A DNA stretch of 64,000 nt from Bacteroidaceae bacterium (GTDB lineage Bacteria > Bacteroidota > Bacteroidia > Bacteroidales > Bacteroidaceae), in the NCBI GenBank assembly GCA_017464345.1, contig JAFUAH010000001.1, forward strand, positions 1-64,000, in the 5' to 3' direction. Made by a program: the position numbers and the translations under genes. Positions 18,648-27,083 of this stretch are shown in pieces; the stretch's first letter is position 1, and each line of letters begins with the position of its first letter. Under the pieces are notes generated by a model that did not search any database, was not told the DNA's origin, and saw only the letters and a program-made list of their open reading frames with translations.

Positions 18648-18719
18648 TACCCCCGCCGGGAATCGAACCCGGATTGGCGGTTTAGGAAACCGTAGTTCTA
18701 TCCATTGAACTACAGGGGC
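18648..18719 (-). tRNA. tRNA-Arg (anticodon CCT)
   Basis: 72 nt without encoded CCA. Acceptor GCCCCTG pairs with CGGGGGT (one G-U pair at the end). Anticodon stem ACGGT/ACCGC encloses loop TTCCTAA, giving CCT. T-arm CCGGG TTCGATT CCCGG. Discriminator A. Transcribed from the promoter at 18741-18748. Confidence 0.94.
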
Positions 18720-18740
18720 ATTCCTTCGGTTAGCCGACTG

Positions 18741-18748
18741 CAAAGTTA
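18741..18748 (-). promoter_or_regulatory. tRNA-Arg -7 promoter element
   Basis: TAACTTTG on the minus strand, 22 bp upstream of the tRNA 5' end. Confidence 0.6.
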
Positions 18749-18854
18749 CGCTTTTTTTTCCACTAACGGAAAGGTTTAAGAGAAAAATACGGAATTTAAT
18801 TGTCGAACCAGAGTAATTGCAGTATGTATCATCATTCTTACTATAATATAAAAT

Positions 18855-18988
18855 GGAAACGCGCATACACGCGTACGTGTGCGCACGCTGGCAGGTCGGG
18901 GCGCAGCCCCGTATAGGTTTCGGGCGAAAGCTATGCAGGACGGAGGCGAAAGCTATGCAGGACGGAGCTCCGTCCTATACGGGTCGGG
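18855..18988. repeat. 22-bp tandem repeat element with GC-rich head (copy 2)
   Basis: Head: alternating GC-rich tract at 18861-18886 (ACACGCGTACGTGTGCGC core). Units of 22 bp follow: 18901 (GCAGCCCCGTATAGG), two identical units at 18923 and 18945 beginning GGCGAAAGCTATGCAGGACG, and a diverged unit at 18967 (GTCCTATACGGGTC). The order and spacing match copy 1 at 166-341. It lies between the tRNA-Arg promoter and the 3' end of the DUF4834 gene; no gene is seen from 18749 to 19047. Confidence 0.82.
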
Positions 18989-19047
18989 GAGACGGAGCGT
19001 TCGGAGATGAAAATGGAGCCGCCCCTGGGGCATGAAAAAGGAAGCCT

Positions 19048-19266
19048 TCAGACCTCCTCGAAATCTACGTATTCACCTTCATCATCGTCAAAGACTCTTT
19101 TTTGCGATGCCGGCTCGTTGGGCCCGTCCTCCGGTGCATCGGCAATCGTGCGCGGTCGGCGAATGCCCAACAAGCGAAGCAGGAAGTCCAACAGGGACAA
19201 CCCGAACGCGACCAACAGCAAAAAACCGGAAAGGAAAAGGGCGATGAGACAGCCAAAGAAATGCAT
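19048..19266 (-). CDS. Small membrane protein, DUF4834-like
   Basis: 72 residues. One hydrophobic helix at the N-terminus (about residues 4-33, LIALFLSGFLLLVAFGLSLL) is followed by a basic turn and an acidic C-terminus (DDDEGEYVDFEE), the pattern of the Bacteroidetes DUF4834 family. Function unknown. It is the last gene of the psd-pssA run, 53 bp after pssA. Confidence 0.7.
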   Translation of the reverse strand: MHFFGCLIALFLSGFLLLVAFGLSLLDFLLRLLGIRRPRTIADAPEDGPNEPASQKRVFDDDEGEYVDFEEV

Positions 19267-19319
19267 GGGCGGAGCGAATGGGGAAGGGTGAATGGGGAAA
19301 AATTAAAGATGAGAGGCGA

Positions 19320-20012
19320 TTATGCCTTTCTGACCATCATGGACAGGGCCACGTACCAGACAATCATGGCAGCCACGGCACTGGCGCCGAGGGGCAGACA
19401 GACCAGGCAGCCCAACAGGAAGATGTACTGCACACGATTGTGCTCCCACGAGAGATCCTTGAACTTCAGGGAAAAGAGGGGCAGTTCGGCCACCAGCAAC
19501 AGGCACGACAGGAACATGAAGAGGAAGAGGAACACGGCATTGAACTTCAGCGACACAAGAAAGGCGTGCTGCCCCACCACAAGCGAGCCCCAGAAGAGGG
19601 CGTTGGCAGGAGTGGGCAGGCCAATGAACGAGGAAGTCTGCCGTGTGTCGAGGTTGAACTTGGCCAGGCGCAGGGCCGAGAAAGCGGCCATAAGGAAGGC
19701 GGTGTAAGGGATGTACTTGGCGTATGGCACGAGCAGGGCTGGATAGTGCACCTCATGGAAGAGATAGAACAGGATAACAGAGGGAGCCACGCCGAAGGTG
19801 ACTACGTCGGCCAGTGAATCCAGTTCCTTGCCAATGGGCGAGGAGACGCCCAGCAAGCGTGCCACCATGCCGTCGAAGAAGTCGAATACGGCACCTACAA
19901 TAATCATCAGGATGGCCCAGTGATAGTTGCCGTAGAAGGCGGCACCCGTGGCCATGCAACCACAGATGAGGTTGCAACAGGTGAGTGAATTGGGAATATG
20001 TTTCTTAATCAT
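19320..20012 (-). CDS. pssA: CDP-diacylglycerol-serine O-phosphatidyltransferase
   Basis: 230 residues, multi-span membrane enzyme that makes phosphatidylserine from CDP-diacylglycerol and serine. The CDP-alcohol phosphotransferase signature DG-x2-AR-x8-G-x3-D-x3-D is complete, beginning DGMVARLLG and ending DSLAD. The C-terminus is hydrophobic. It follows psd by 26 bp and supplies its substrate, so the pair makes phosphatidylethanolamine. Confidence 0.95.
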   Translation of the reverse strand: MIKKHIPNSLTCCNLICGCMATGAAFYGNYHWAILMIIVGAVFDFFDGMVARLLGVSSPIGKELDSLADVVTFGVAPSVILFYLFHEVHYPALLVPYAKYIPYTAFLMAAFSALRLAKFNLDTRQTSSFIGLPTPANALFWGSLVVGQHAFLVSLKFNAVFLFLFMFLSCLLLVAELPLFSLKFKDLSWEHNRVQYIFLLGCLVCLPLGASAVAAMIVWYVALSMMVRKA

Positions 20013-20038
20013 AACTACTAAAAAAAATACCGGCAGAA

Positions 20039-20725
20039 TCAGAGACGGGCAATCACGGTCTCGTTGCCCGTGGTTTTCTGGTCCAGTTGCACGCAGGGCC
20101 TGGCCGTCAGCGGCAGGAAGACATCGACGCGCGAGCCCAGTTTGATGAATCCCATGTGGTCGTCTATCTCGTAGTCGATACCCTCCTCCAGATAGGTCAC
20201 CACACGGCGAGCCATGGCACCGGCCACCTGGCGCACTAGCACCTCCTGGCCATCCGGGGTCTCGATGACGATGGTCGAACGCTCGTTCTCCACACTGGAC
20301 TTCGGTAACCAGGCTGCATGGTGATTGCCGTCATAGTGGCGCACCAGCTTCACCCGCCCGTCCACGGGAATCCAGTTGGCATGTACGTTCAGGGGGCTCA
20401 TGAAGATTGAAATCATCCGTCGGCGGTCGTGGAAATATTCATTTTCTTCCGTCTCTTCGACTACCACCACCCGACCGTCAGCCGGAGCGATGACAATGCC
20501 TTGCGTGTCGGACTCAAACTTGCGGATGGGGCAACGATAGAAATTGGCTATCAGCCCGTAAATCAGCACACTGAGCACCGTCAGCACGATGAAGGGAACC
20601 TTCGTCTCAAAACAATAATGCGAAGCGGCACACACTAGTGGCAACAGGATGGCTGCACCGACGAGTATGTTCCGGCCTTCGCTGTGTATACGTAGCTGAC
20701 GCAAGCGTCTCAGTCGTTTTCCCAT
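20039..20725 (-). CDS. psd: Phosphatidylserine decarboxylase proenzyme
   Basis: 228 residues from MGKRLRRLRQ, the usual size for the short Psd form; the longer frame starts with TTG inside the promoter element. It decarboxylates phosphatidylserine to phosphatidylethanolamine. The self-cleavage site is KLGSRVDV (Gly-Ser), where Ser becomes the pyruvoyl group of the alpha chain. Two hydrophobic helices lie near the N-terminus. It is the first gene of the psd-pssA-DUF4834 run and divergent from dnaE. Confidence 0.94.
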   Translation of the reverse strand: MGKRLRRLRQLRIHSEGRNILVGAAILLPLVCAASHYCFETKVPFIVLTVLSVLIYGLIANFYRCPIRKFESDTQGIVIAPADGRVVVVEETEENEYFHDRRRMISIFMSPLNVHANWIPVDGRVKLVRHYDGNHHAAWLPKSSVENERSTIVIETPDGQEVLVRQVAGAMARRVVTYLEEGIDYEIDDHMGFIKLGSRVDVFLPLTARPCVQLDQKTTGNETVIARL

Positions 20726-20767
20726 GTCGTTATTGTATTTTGGGGGCATAAGTCCCCCATATCCTTG

Positions 20768-20775
20768 CAAAGGTA
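20768..20775 (-). promoter_or_regulatory. psd -7 promoter element
   Basis: TACCTTTG on the minus strand, 43 bp upstream of the psd start. This rules out the TTG start at 20770. Confidence 0.62.
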
Positions 20776-20914
20776 ACCTTTTTCACTGAATGTCACAACT
20801 ATCTGAGCGGAAAAAACACCCTTTTCACCATCTTTTCCGCAAAAAGGATGCCTGGCAGTTGGTTATTTCGGGAAAGTAACGTAACTTTACACTAAAATTC
20901 ACCCTAAGCAAGAG

Positions 20915-23900
20915 ATGGCACCAGATTTCGTACACCTGCATGTACACACCCAGTATTCGTTGCTCGACGGGCAGGCCAGCATCGGCAAACTGCTGAAGAA
21001 GGCTACTGCCGACGGTATGCGTGGCATGGCTGTGACCGACCATGGCAATATGATGGGTATCAAGGAACTGTTCAACTCTTGCAAGAAACTGAACAAGGAA
21101 CGCAAGGAACAGGGACTAGAGCCCTTCAAGCCCATCATCGGATGCGAAATGTACGTGGCCCCACGCCGCAAGGAGAACCGAGAAAAAGAAATGGGCGACG
21201 GCGTGCGTTACCATCTGGTGGTGCTGGCCAAGAACCAAGTGGGCTACCACAACCTGGTGAAGCTGGTTTCACGCTCGTGGGTGGACGGATTCTACAACAA
21301 ACCACGCACCGACCACTACGATCTGGAGCAATTCCACGAAGGACTCATCATCTGCTCGGCCTGCCTGGCCGGAGAAGTGCCACGGAAGATACACAAGGGC
21401 GACCTGGAAGGAGCCGAGGAGACCGTGCGCTGGTACAAGAGTATCTTTGGAGATGACTACTACCTGGAACTACAGCGCCACGAGGTGAAGAACCCCGACA
21501 TACGTGCCAACCGCGAGACCTACCCCATACAGCAGCAGGTGAACAAGGTCATCATCGAACTGGCCCGAAAATATGATATCAAACTCGTCTGCACCAACGA
21601 CGTGCACTTCGTGGACGAAGATGACGCTGAGGCCCACGACCGTCTCATCTGCCTCTCCACCAACCACTTCCTCAAGGATACCGACCGTATGCTCTACTCC
21701 AAACAAGAGTGGTTCAAGACGCGGGAGGAAATGGCAGAACTCTTCGCCGACGTACCCGAGGCTCTGGAGAATACCTGCGAGGTTCTGGACAAGGTGGAAA
21801 TGTACGACATCGACCATGCCCCCATCATGCCGAACTTCACCATCCCACAGGATTTCGGAACCGAAGAGGAGTACCGACAGCGATTCACGGACCAACAGCT
21901 CTTCGACGAATTCACCCGCGACGAGCACGGCAACGTCATCATGAGCGAGGAGGAGGCCAAGAAAAAGATTGGCAAAATGGGGGGTGTGGACAAGCTGTAC
22001 CGACTGAAACTGGAAGCCGACTATCTGACCAGCCTGACTTATACCGGGGCCCGGAAACGCTATGGCGACCCCGTGCCCGATGACGTCATGGAGCGCCTGA
22101 ACTTCGAACTGCACGTCATGAAGACCATGGGATTCCCAGGCTACTTCCTCATCGTGCAAGACTACATCAATGCTGCCCGCCACGAACTGGACGTCAGCGT
22201 AGGTCCAGGACGTGGTTCGGCTGCAGGTAGTGCCGTGGCTTACTGTCTGGGCATCACGCAGATAGACCCCATACAATACGACTTGCTGTTTGAGCGTTTC
22301 CTCAACCCCGACCGCATCTCGCTGCCCGATATCGACGTCGATTTCGACGACGACGGACGTGGCAAAGTGCTCTCCTGGGTCACGCAAAAGTACGGCGAGG
22401 AGAAGGTGGCACACATCATCACCTACGGTACCATGGCCACCAAACTGGCCATCAAGGATGTAGCTCGCATCGAGAACTTGCCCCTCGACGTGGCCAACGG
22501 CATTTGCAAGCTCATCCCTGACCGCATGCCCGCCGATGCCAATGGCAAGACCATGAAAATGAACCTGCCCAACGTCATCAGCATCGTGCCCGAACTGCAG
22601 CAGGCCGAAGCCTCGCCTGACCCCATTCTGCGTGACACCATCCGCTATGCTAAGAAACTGGAGGGCAATGTCCGCAATACCGGCGTACATGCCTGCGGTG
22701 TCATCATCTGCCGCGACGATGTCTCGGACTGGGTGCCCCTCTCCACTGCCGAAGACAAGGAAACGGGCGAAAAACTGCTCTGCACACAATACGAAGGCTC
22801 CGTCATCGAGGACACAGGGCTTATCAAGATGGACTTCCTAGGTCTGAAGACGCTGTCCCAAATCAAGGAATGCCAGCAGAACATACGCGACAGCCTGGGC
22901 ATCGAGGTGGACGTGGACCGCCTGCCCATCGACGACCCCGCCACCTACCAACTTTACTGCGACGGACGCACCATCGGCACCTTCCAGTTCGAATCGGCCG
23001 GTATGCAGAAGTACCTCCGCGAACTGCAGCCCTCCACCTTCGAGGACCTCATAGCCATGAATGCCCTCTATCGTCCGGGCCCCATGGACTACATCCCCGA
23101 CTTCATCGACCGCAAGCACGGTCGCAAGCCCGTGGAATACGACATTCCCTGCATGGAGAAGTACCTCAAGGACACCTATGGTATCACCGTCTATCAGGAA
23201 CAGGTCATGCTGCTCTCGCGCCAACTGGCCAACTTCACGCGAGGCGAGAGTGACACCCTGCGCAAGGCCATGGGCAAGAAACTGAAGGACAAACTGGACC
23301 ACATGAAGCCCCAGTTCATCAATCAGGGACAGGCCAACGGCCACGACCCGAAGGTGCTGGAAAAGATTTGGGGCGACTGGGAAAAGTTTGCCTCCTACGC
23401 CTTCAACAAGAGCCATGCCACCTGCTACTCCTGGGTGGCCTACCAGACGGCTTACCTCAAAGCCAACTTCCCTGCACAATTCATGGCTGGCATCATGAGC
23501 CGGGCCAAAGACATCGGGGAAGTCACCAAACTCATGAACGAATGCAAGGACATGGGCATAGCCACTCTCGGCCCCAGTATCAATTTCAGCCGCTACAAGT
23601 TTGGCGTGGATCCGAATGGCAACATCCGTTTCGGACTCGGGGCCATATCCGGCCTGGGCAGCGCAGCTGTAGACGCTATCGTCAAGGAGCGCACTGCCAA
23701 CGGCCCCTTCAAGGACATCTTCGACTTTGCCAAACGTGTGCCCATCAGTGTTGTCAAGCGCAACGGCATGGAATGTCTGGCACAGAGTGGAGCCTTCGAC
23801 GACTTTGCCGACCAGCTTTCCCGCGAACAGTTCTTTGCCACTAATAGCAAGGGCGAGGTTTTCATCGACGTACTCACCAAGTTCAGCCAACAATACCACC

Positions 23901-24637
23901 AGGCCAAGCAGGAGGCCCAGTTCTCACTTTTCGGAGGCATGGATGCCGTGGAAATCAGCACCCCCGCCATCCCCACAGCAGAATCCTGGGGCACGCTCGA
24001 ACGTCTGAATAAGGAAAAGGAAAAAATAGGTATCTACCTCTCCGCCCATCCGCTGGACGACTATGCCGTGGTGCTGCAGCACACCTGCAACATGCACATC
24101 AGCGACCTGGAAGAACTGGCACCCTTCGCCAACAAGGATGTCAGCTTCGGCGGTATCGTCACCGCTGTCCGAAAGGGCATCAGCAAAAAAGGGCAGCCCT
24201 ACGGCATCGTCACCATCGAAGACTACAACGGAGCCAGCGAGCTGCCCCTCTTCGGGCGCGACTGGGCCAGCTGGAGCAACTACATGGAGGTGGGCTACAG
24301 CCTCTACGTCTCTGGGCACGTGCAACCACGCCAGTACCAGCCTGACAGACTGGAACTGCGCATTAACAGCATCGACTTCCTCAGCAACGTCCGCGACAAG
24401 GCCATACAGAGCATCACCATCTCCTTCATCCTCGAAGACCTGGACGAGGACACCGTTTTCTCCCTGGCCGAGTACGCCAAAGGCCATCCAGGCACGACAA
24501 AGGTAAACTTTGCCATTTACGAAATTGGCAAGAATACCCGCTTAGAGACCACGGCAAAGAAGCGATCGATACAGGTCACGAAGGCTCTGCTCGACTACCT
24601 CGATAAGCAGGAATCCATTACCTATCGCATCAATTAG
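20915..24637 (+). CDS. dnaE: DNA polymerase III alpha subunit
   Basis: 1240 residues, the replicative polymerase. In order: PHP domain (HVHTQYSLLDG at the N-terminus, TDHGNMMG); polymerase palm with GPGRGSAAGS and the catalytic aspartates in PDIDVDFDDDGRG near residue 475; fingers; helix-hairpin-helix region (GLGAISGLGSAAVD); and a C-terminal OB fold (VSFGGIVTAVRKG). Length suits DnaE rather than PolC. A weak TAACTTTA element lies at 20882-20889. trxA follows 63 bp later. Confidence 0.97.
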   Translation: MAPDFVHLHVHTQYSLLDGQASIGKLLKKATADGMRGMAVTDHGNMMGIKELFNSCKKLNKERKEQGLEPFKPIIGCEMYVAPRRKENREKEMGDGVRYHLVVLAKNQVGYHNLVKLVSRSWVDGFYNKPRTDHYDLEQFHEGLIICSACLAGEVPRKIHKGDLEGAEETVRWYKSIFGDDYYLELQRHEVKNPDIRANRETYPIQQQVNKVIIELARKYDIKLVCTNDVHFVDEDDAEAHDRLICLSTNHFLKDTDRMLYSKQEWFKTREEMAELFADVPEALENTCEVLDKVEMYDIDHAPIMPNFTIPQDFGTEEEYRQRFTDQQLFDEFTRDEHGNVIMSEEEAKKKIGKMGGVDKLYRLKLEADYLTSLTYTGARKRYGDPVPDDVMERLNFELHVMKTMGFPGYFLIVQDYINAARHELDVSVGPGRGSAAGSAVAYCLGITQIDPIQYDLLFERFLNPDRISLPDIDVDFDDDGRGKVLSWVTQKYGEEKVAHIITYGTMATKLAIKDVARIENLPLDVANGICKLIPDRMPADANGKTMKMNLPNVISIVPELQQAEASPDPILRDTIRYAKKLEGNVRNTGVHACGVIICRDDVSDWVPLSTAEDKETGEKLLCTQYEGSVIEDTGLIKMDFLGLKTLSQIKECQQNIRDSLGIEVDVDRLPIDDPATYQLYCDGRTIGTFQFESAGMQKYLRELQPSTFEDLIAMNALYRPGPMDYIPDFIDRKHGRKPVEYDIPCMEKYLKDTYGITVYQEQVMLLSRQLANFTRGESDTLRKAMGKKLKDKLDHMKPQFINQGQANGHDPKVLEKIWGDWEKFASYAFNKSHATCYSWVAYQTAYLKANFPAQFMAGIMSRAKDIGEVTKLMNECKDMGIATLGPSINFSRYKFGVDPNGNIRFGLGAISGLGSAAVDAIVKERTANGPFKDIFDFAKRVPISVVKRNGMECLAQSGAFDDFADQLSREQFFATNSKGEVFIDVLTKFSQQYHQAKQEAQFSLFGGMDAVEISTPAIPTAESWGTLERLNKEKEKIGIYLSAHPLDDYAVVLQHTCNMHISDLEELAPFANKDVSFGGIVTAVRKGISKKGQPYGIVTIEDYNGASELPLFGRDWASWSNYMEVGYSLYVSGHVQPRQYQPDRLELRINSIDFLSNVRDKAIQSITISFILEDLDEDTVFSLAEYAKGHPGTTKVNFAIYEIGKNTRLETTAKKRSIQVTKALLDYLDKQESITYRIN

Positions 24638-24651
24638 TCACTGACTTCACA

Positions 24652-24695
24652 ACCTCAATTCCTAACATTTAATTCTTAACCCCTAATTTTTCATA
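24652..24695. repeat. 7-bp degenerate tandem repeat between dnaE and trxA
   Basis: Units CTCAATT, CCTAACA, TTTAATT, CTTAACC, CCTAATT fill the 63-bp gap between the two genes. Confidence 0.55.
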
Positions 24696-24700
24696 CAATT

Positions 24701-25018
24701 ATGGCATTACACATCACAAGCGAGAACTTCCGGGAGCTGACCCAGAGTGGCAAGCCCCTCGTCATTGACTTCTGGGCCACATGGTGCGGCCCCTGCAAGC
24801 GCGTGGCCCCCATCATCGAGGAACTGGCCACAGAGTACACCGACCGCGTGAACATCGGCAAGTGCGACGTGGAGGAAGACGAAGAACTGGCCATGCAGTT
24901 CCAGGTTAGCAGCATCCCCACCATCGTCTTCATCAAAGCTGACGGCACCCTGGCAAACCGCGTCGTGGGTGCACAGTCGAAGGCTACCCTGCAACAGCAA
25001 ATAGAGGCACTGCTATGA
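24701..25018 (+). CDS. trxA: Thioredoxin
   Basis: 105 residues, single thioredoxin domain. Active site WCGPC at residues 28-32, preceded by DFWAT; cis-Pro in SSIPTIVF. It reduces cytoplasmic disulfides and could feed electrons to DsbD encoded elsewhere in the window. No signal peptide. It overlaps the next gene by four bases (ATGA), so the two are translationally coupled. Confidence 0.95.
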   Translation: MALHITSENFRELTQSGKPLVIDFWATWCGPCKRVAPIIEELATEYTDRVNIGKCDVEEDEELAMQFQVSSIPTIVFIKADGTLANRVVGAQSKATLQQQIEALL

Positions 25019-25347
25019 CTTTCGAGGAAGAACTTCTGCACGATGCCGAGGACGACCGCCAGACGGTGGAGTTCATCAAGAACTACCTACCCCAGGATCT
25101 GAAGCAGGCCTTCACCGACGAGCAGCTCTACTATTTCCTCGATGTCATCGTCGAATACTATGCTGACAGTGGCATCCTCGATACCGAGCCCGACGCCGAA
25201 GGCTATATCGACATAGACATCGAAGCCATCACCGAACACTTGGCCCGTCAGGCCAAGAAGGACAACATGGGCACCTTCTCACCCGAAGACCTCCGCTGGA
25301 TAGTAGAAGGAGAGATGGAATACGCCGAAAGCCTGGATGAAGAATGA
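25015..25347 (+). CDS. Small acidic conserved protein, unknown function
   Basis: 110 residues, strongly acidic (DAEDD, DTEPDAEGYIDIDIEAI, EEGEMEYAE-like stretches), no membrane segment or cysteine. I do not recognise a named domain. Its start overlaps the trxA stop, which suggests coordinated expression with thioredoxin; a shared pathway is only inference. A perfect palindrome terminator follows. Confidence 0.75.
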   Translation: MTFEEELLHDAEDDRQTVEFIKNYLPQDLKQAFTDEQLYYFLDVIVEYYADSGILDTEPDAEGYIDIDIEAITEHLARQAKKDNMGTFSPEDLRWIVEGEMEYAESLDEE

Positions 25348-25367
25348 ACCTTGAAAAACGTTTCTTA

Positions 25368-25409
25368 AACCGACAGCGCCTTGCCAAATTTGGCAAGGCG
25401 CTGTCGGTT
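25368..25409 (+). terminator. Perfect 42-bp palindrome terminator
   Basis: AACCGACAGCGCCTTGCC and its exact inverse, 21 bp per arm, with no spacer other than the AAATTT centre. It follows the trxA-linked gene and faces the convergent prsW gene. Confidence 0.8.
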
Positions 25410-25451
25410 CATATATATGTTTTATCTCATCATATTCGTTTCTCTATCCTA

Positions 25452-26330
25452 CTATTTGAAGCTGTTCCCGTATTCACTGGGATGCGGCCTCGCGACAAGG
25501 ATGTCCAGCAATTCTGCTATGGCCAGACGCTTCTCTTTGTCAATCTCTGGCGATGTCTTCGCCTGAGGCGGACGTTTCCCATTTGCTTTTGCCATAACTG
25601 AATTTCCCGTTTTCAACGGATTCCGGCGCGGCATGCGCCGCTTGTCCCGAGCCCGTGCGCGGAGGATGCGCCGATGACCATCCACCCATACGTATACACC
25701 CAGTGCAACAAAAATAAGAAGGGCCAGAGCCAACACTGGAACCGAGACAGGCATGGACATGAGGCTAGCATCATAGATGCCATGGAGGATAATGGGCACC
25801 AGCAGGGTGAGCACCCAGTTGAGCCGACGCTTTTCGGGCTTGCCCCAGATGGCCAGGGACATGAAGTAGCCCATAAACACGGCAAAAAAGAAGTGCCCGG
25901 GAACAGCCATTGTGGCACGCGCTACGGCCACCGTCCCCCATGATTCCTGTGCGGAAAACAGATAGGCTACGTTCTCCAACGCTGCAAACCCCATGCCGAC
26001 GCAGACGGCATAGACAATGCAGTCCATGCGCTCGTCGAAGTAGGGATTTTTACGTAGGAAAAGCCATAAAAAGAGTAGTTTCATGCTCTCCTCTGACACA
26101 GCAGCTACGATGAAGCCTCGATAAAGGGCTGCACTCACAGTGGTCTCCTCTGCACTAGGCAGCAGCGACTCAATAAAGACCGCTGGAACGGCACACAGCA
26201 CGCCATAGCCCACGGCCTTCAGCATCCACGGCAAGGGTTCGCGCTGGTTCTTATCCAGTAAATAGACATAGCCAACCAACACTATGGCTGGTAGCAAGGC
26301 CGAAAAGAGAATGAGTAACCAATTATCCAT
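25452..26330 (-). CDS. prsW: PrsW-family intramembrane metalloprotease
   Basis: 292 residues with about eight membrane helices. PrsW/CPBP-type motifs are VSEESMK (Glu80, Glu81, Lys84), ALENVAYLF, a conserved His in VPGHFFFAV, and HGIYDASLM near the C-terminal helices. The family performs regulated cleavage of membrane proteins such as anti-sigma factors; the target here is unknown. The C-terminal 60 residues are basic and cytoplasmic. Convergent with the trxA run. Confidence 0.88.
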   Translation of the reverse strand: MDNWLLILFSALLPAIVLVGYVYLLDKNQREPLPWMLKAVGYGVLCAVPAVFIESLLPSAEETTVSAALYRGFIVAAVSEESMKLLFLWLFLRKNPYFDERMDCIVYAVCVGMGFAALENVAYLFSAQESWGTVAVARATMAVPGHFFFAVFMGYFMSLAIWGKPEKRRLNWVLTLLVPIILHGIYDASLMSMPVSVPVLALALLIFVALGVYVWVDGHRRILRARARDKRRMPRRNPLKTGNSVMAKANGKRPPQAKTSPEIDKEKRLAIAELLDILVARPHPSEYGNSFK

Positions 26331-26356
26331 ACTCTGTTTGTTTGTACGATAAAATG

Positions 26357-26397
26357 AAACTATGTCACAAAATTATGAAAAATCTGCGACATAGTTT
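26357..26397. repeat. Inverted repeat AAACTATGTC / GACATAGTTT
   Basis: 10-bp arms at 26357-26366 and 26388-26397, about 50 bp from the transposase remnant. It could be a relic of an IS end or a simple hairpin. Confidence 0.5.
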
Positions 26398-26446
26398 ACA
26401 TCAACAAACAGAAATCTGCTATGAGTCTCCATGATACTATACCAGT

Positions 26447-26530
26447 GGGGACATTGTTGCACTGGACAGGGCATACATCGACTATGCCAAGTTTGAGAAA
26501 CTTACCAGAAAGGAAGTAACAGTTGCATAA
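26447..26530 (+). pseudogene. Remnant of an IS4-type DDE transposase
   Basis: A short frame reads GDIVALDRAYIDY then AKFEKLTRKEVT before a stop. This matches the conserved DRAY(I/V)DY-x-x-F block, with the second catalytic Asp, of IS4/DUF4372 transposases of Bacteroidetes. The rest of the gene is gone: a stop lies 14 codons upstream, and the 3' end runs into the TTGCATAACCCC repeat. Confidence 0.72.
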
Positions 26531-26577
26531 CCCCTTGCTTGGGGGGGGGCATAACCCCTTTTGAACGATTGGGGAAT
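26522..26577. repeat. TTGCATAACCCC element (copy 1)
   Basis: GTTGCATAACCCC at 26522-26534, nine consecutive G at 26541-26549, GCATAACCCC at 26549-26558, a loose CCCC/GGGG hairpin, then ATATAAGGATTT. The same order of motifs, ending in ATGTAAGGATTT, is found at 51003-51110. Both sit just past the stop of a minus-strand gene. Confidence 0.65.
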
Positions 26578-26586
26578 ATAAGGATT

Positions 26587-27015
26587 TCAGGAGAGAGTAA
26601 CCTGGCGCGAACCGTCAGGCTGTTCGCTGATTTCGACGTTCACGGTATCCTCGGGCAAGAGGGGCTCCACGAGTTCAGGCCATTCGATGAAACAGGGGCT
26701 GCCAGAATAGAGGTAGTCATCGAAACCCATATCGACGGCCTCCTCCAGACGACGGATGCGATAGAAGTCGAAATGGAAAATCGTCGGGAAGGGCCCATCG
26801 GCCTGATACTCATTGACGATGGCGAAGGTGGGCGAAGCCACCACGTCGTCCCGGACACCCAGGGCCTCGCAAATGGCCTTGATGAAGGTGGTCTTGCCAG
26901 CTCCCATAGCGCCATGGAAGGCAAAGACGGTGCGGCCTTGCATGGCCTGGACAAACTGCTGGGCAGCCTCCTGTATAGTTGAGAGTTGAAAGTTGAAAGT
27001 TAAAAGTTTTTCCAT
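26587..27015 (-). CDS. tsaE: tRNA threonylcarbamoyladenosine biosynthesis ATPase TsaE
   Basis: 142 residues. The ATPase partner of TsaB-TsaD in making t6A37 in ANN-decoding tRNAs. Walker A is GAMGAGKTT near residue 40; TsaE signatures SPTFAIVNEY and HFDFYR follow, with FIEWPE near the end. The first dozen codons (LLTFNFQLST) are encoded by a 7-bp AACTTTC repeat, so the N-terminus is partly repeat-derived. It has its own -7 element at 27036-27043, although it follows porX. Confidence 0.94.
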   Translation of the reverse strand: MEKLLTFNFQLSTIQEAAQQFVQAMQGRTVFAFHGAMGAGKTTFIKAICEALGVRDDVVASPTFAIVNEYQADGPFPTIFHFDFYRIRRLEEAVDMGFDDYLYSGSPCFIEWPELVEPLLPEDTVNVEISEQPDGSRQVTLS

Positions 27016-27083
27016 TGTTCAATCGTATCTAACTACAAAGGTACAAAATAACTTTCAACTTTCAACTCTCAACTCTCAACTTT
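26977..27083. repeat. Inverted pair of AACTTTC 7-bp repeats around the tsaE start
   Basis: Minus-strand units AACTTTC / AACTCTC at 26977-27008 lie inside the first codons of tsaE. An inverse array on the plus strand at 27051-27083 (AACTTTCAACTTTCAAC then CTC variants) reaches the porX stop. The 42 bp between them hold the tsaE promoter. Confidence 0.75.
27036..27043 (-). promoter_or_regulatory. tsaE -7 promoter element
   Basis: TACCTTTG on the minus strand, 20 bp upstream of the tsaE start, between the two repeat arms. Confidence 0.6.

Noticed and set aside
21470..22789. Long antisense frames within dnaE
   Set aside because: dnaE is intact with all motifs, and the antisense frames have no recognisable features.
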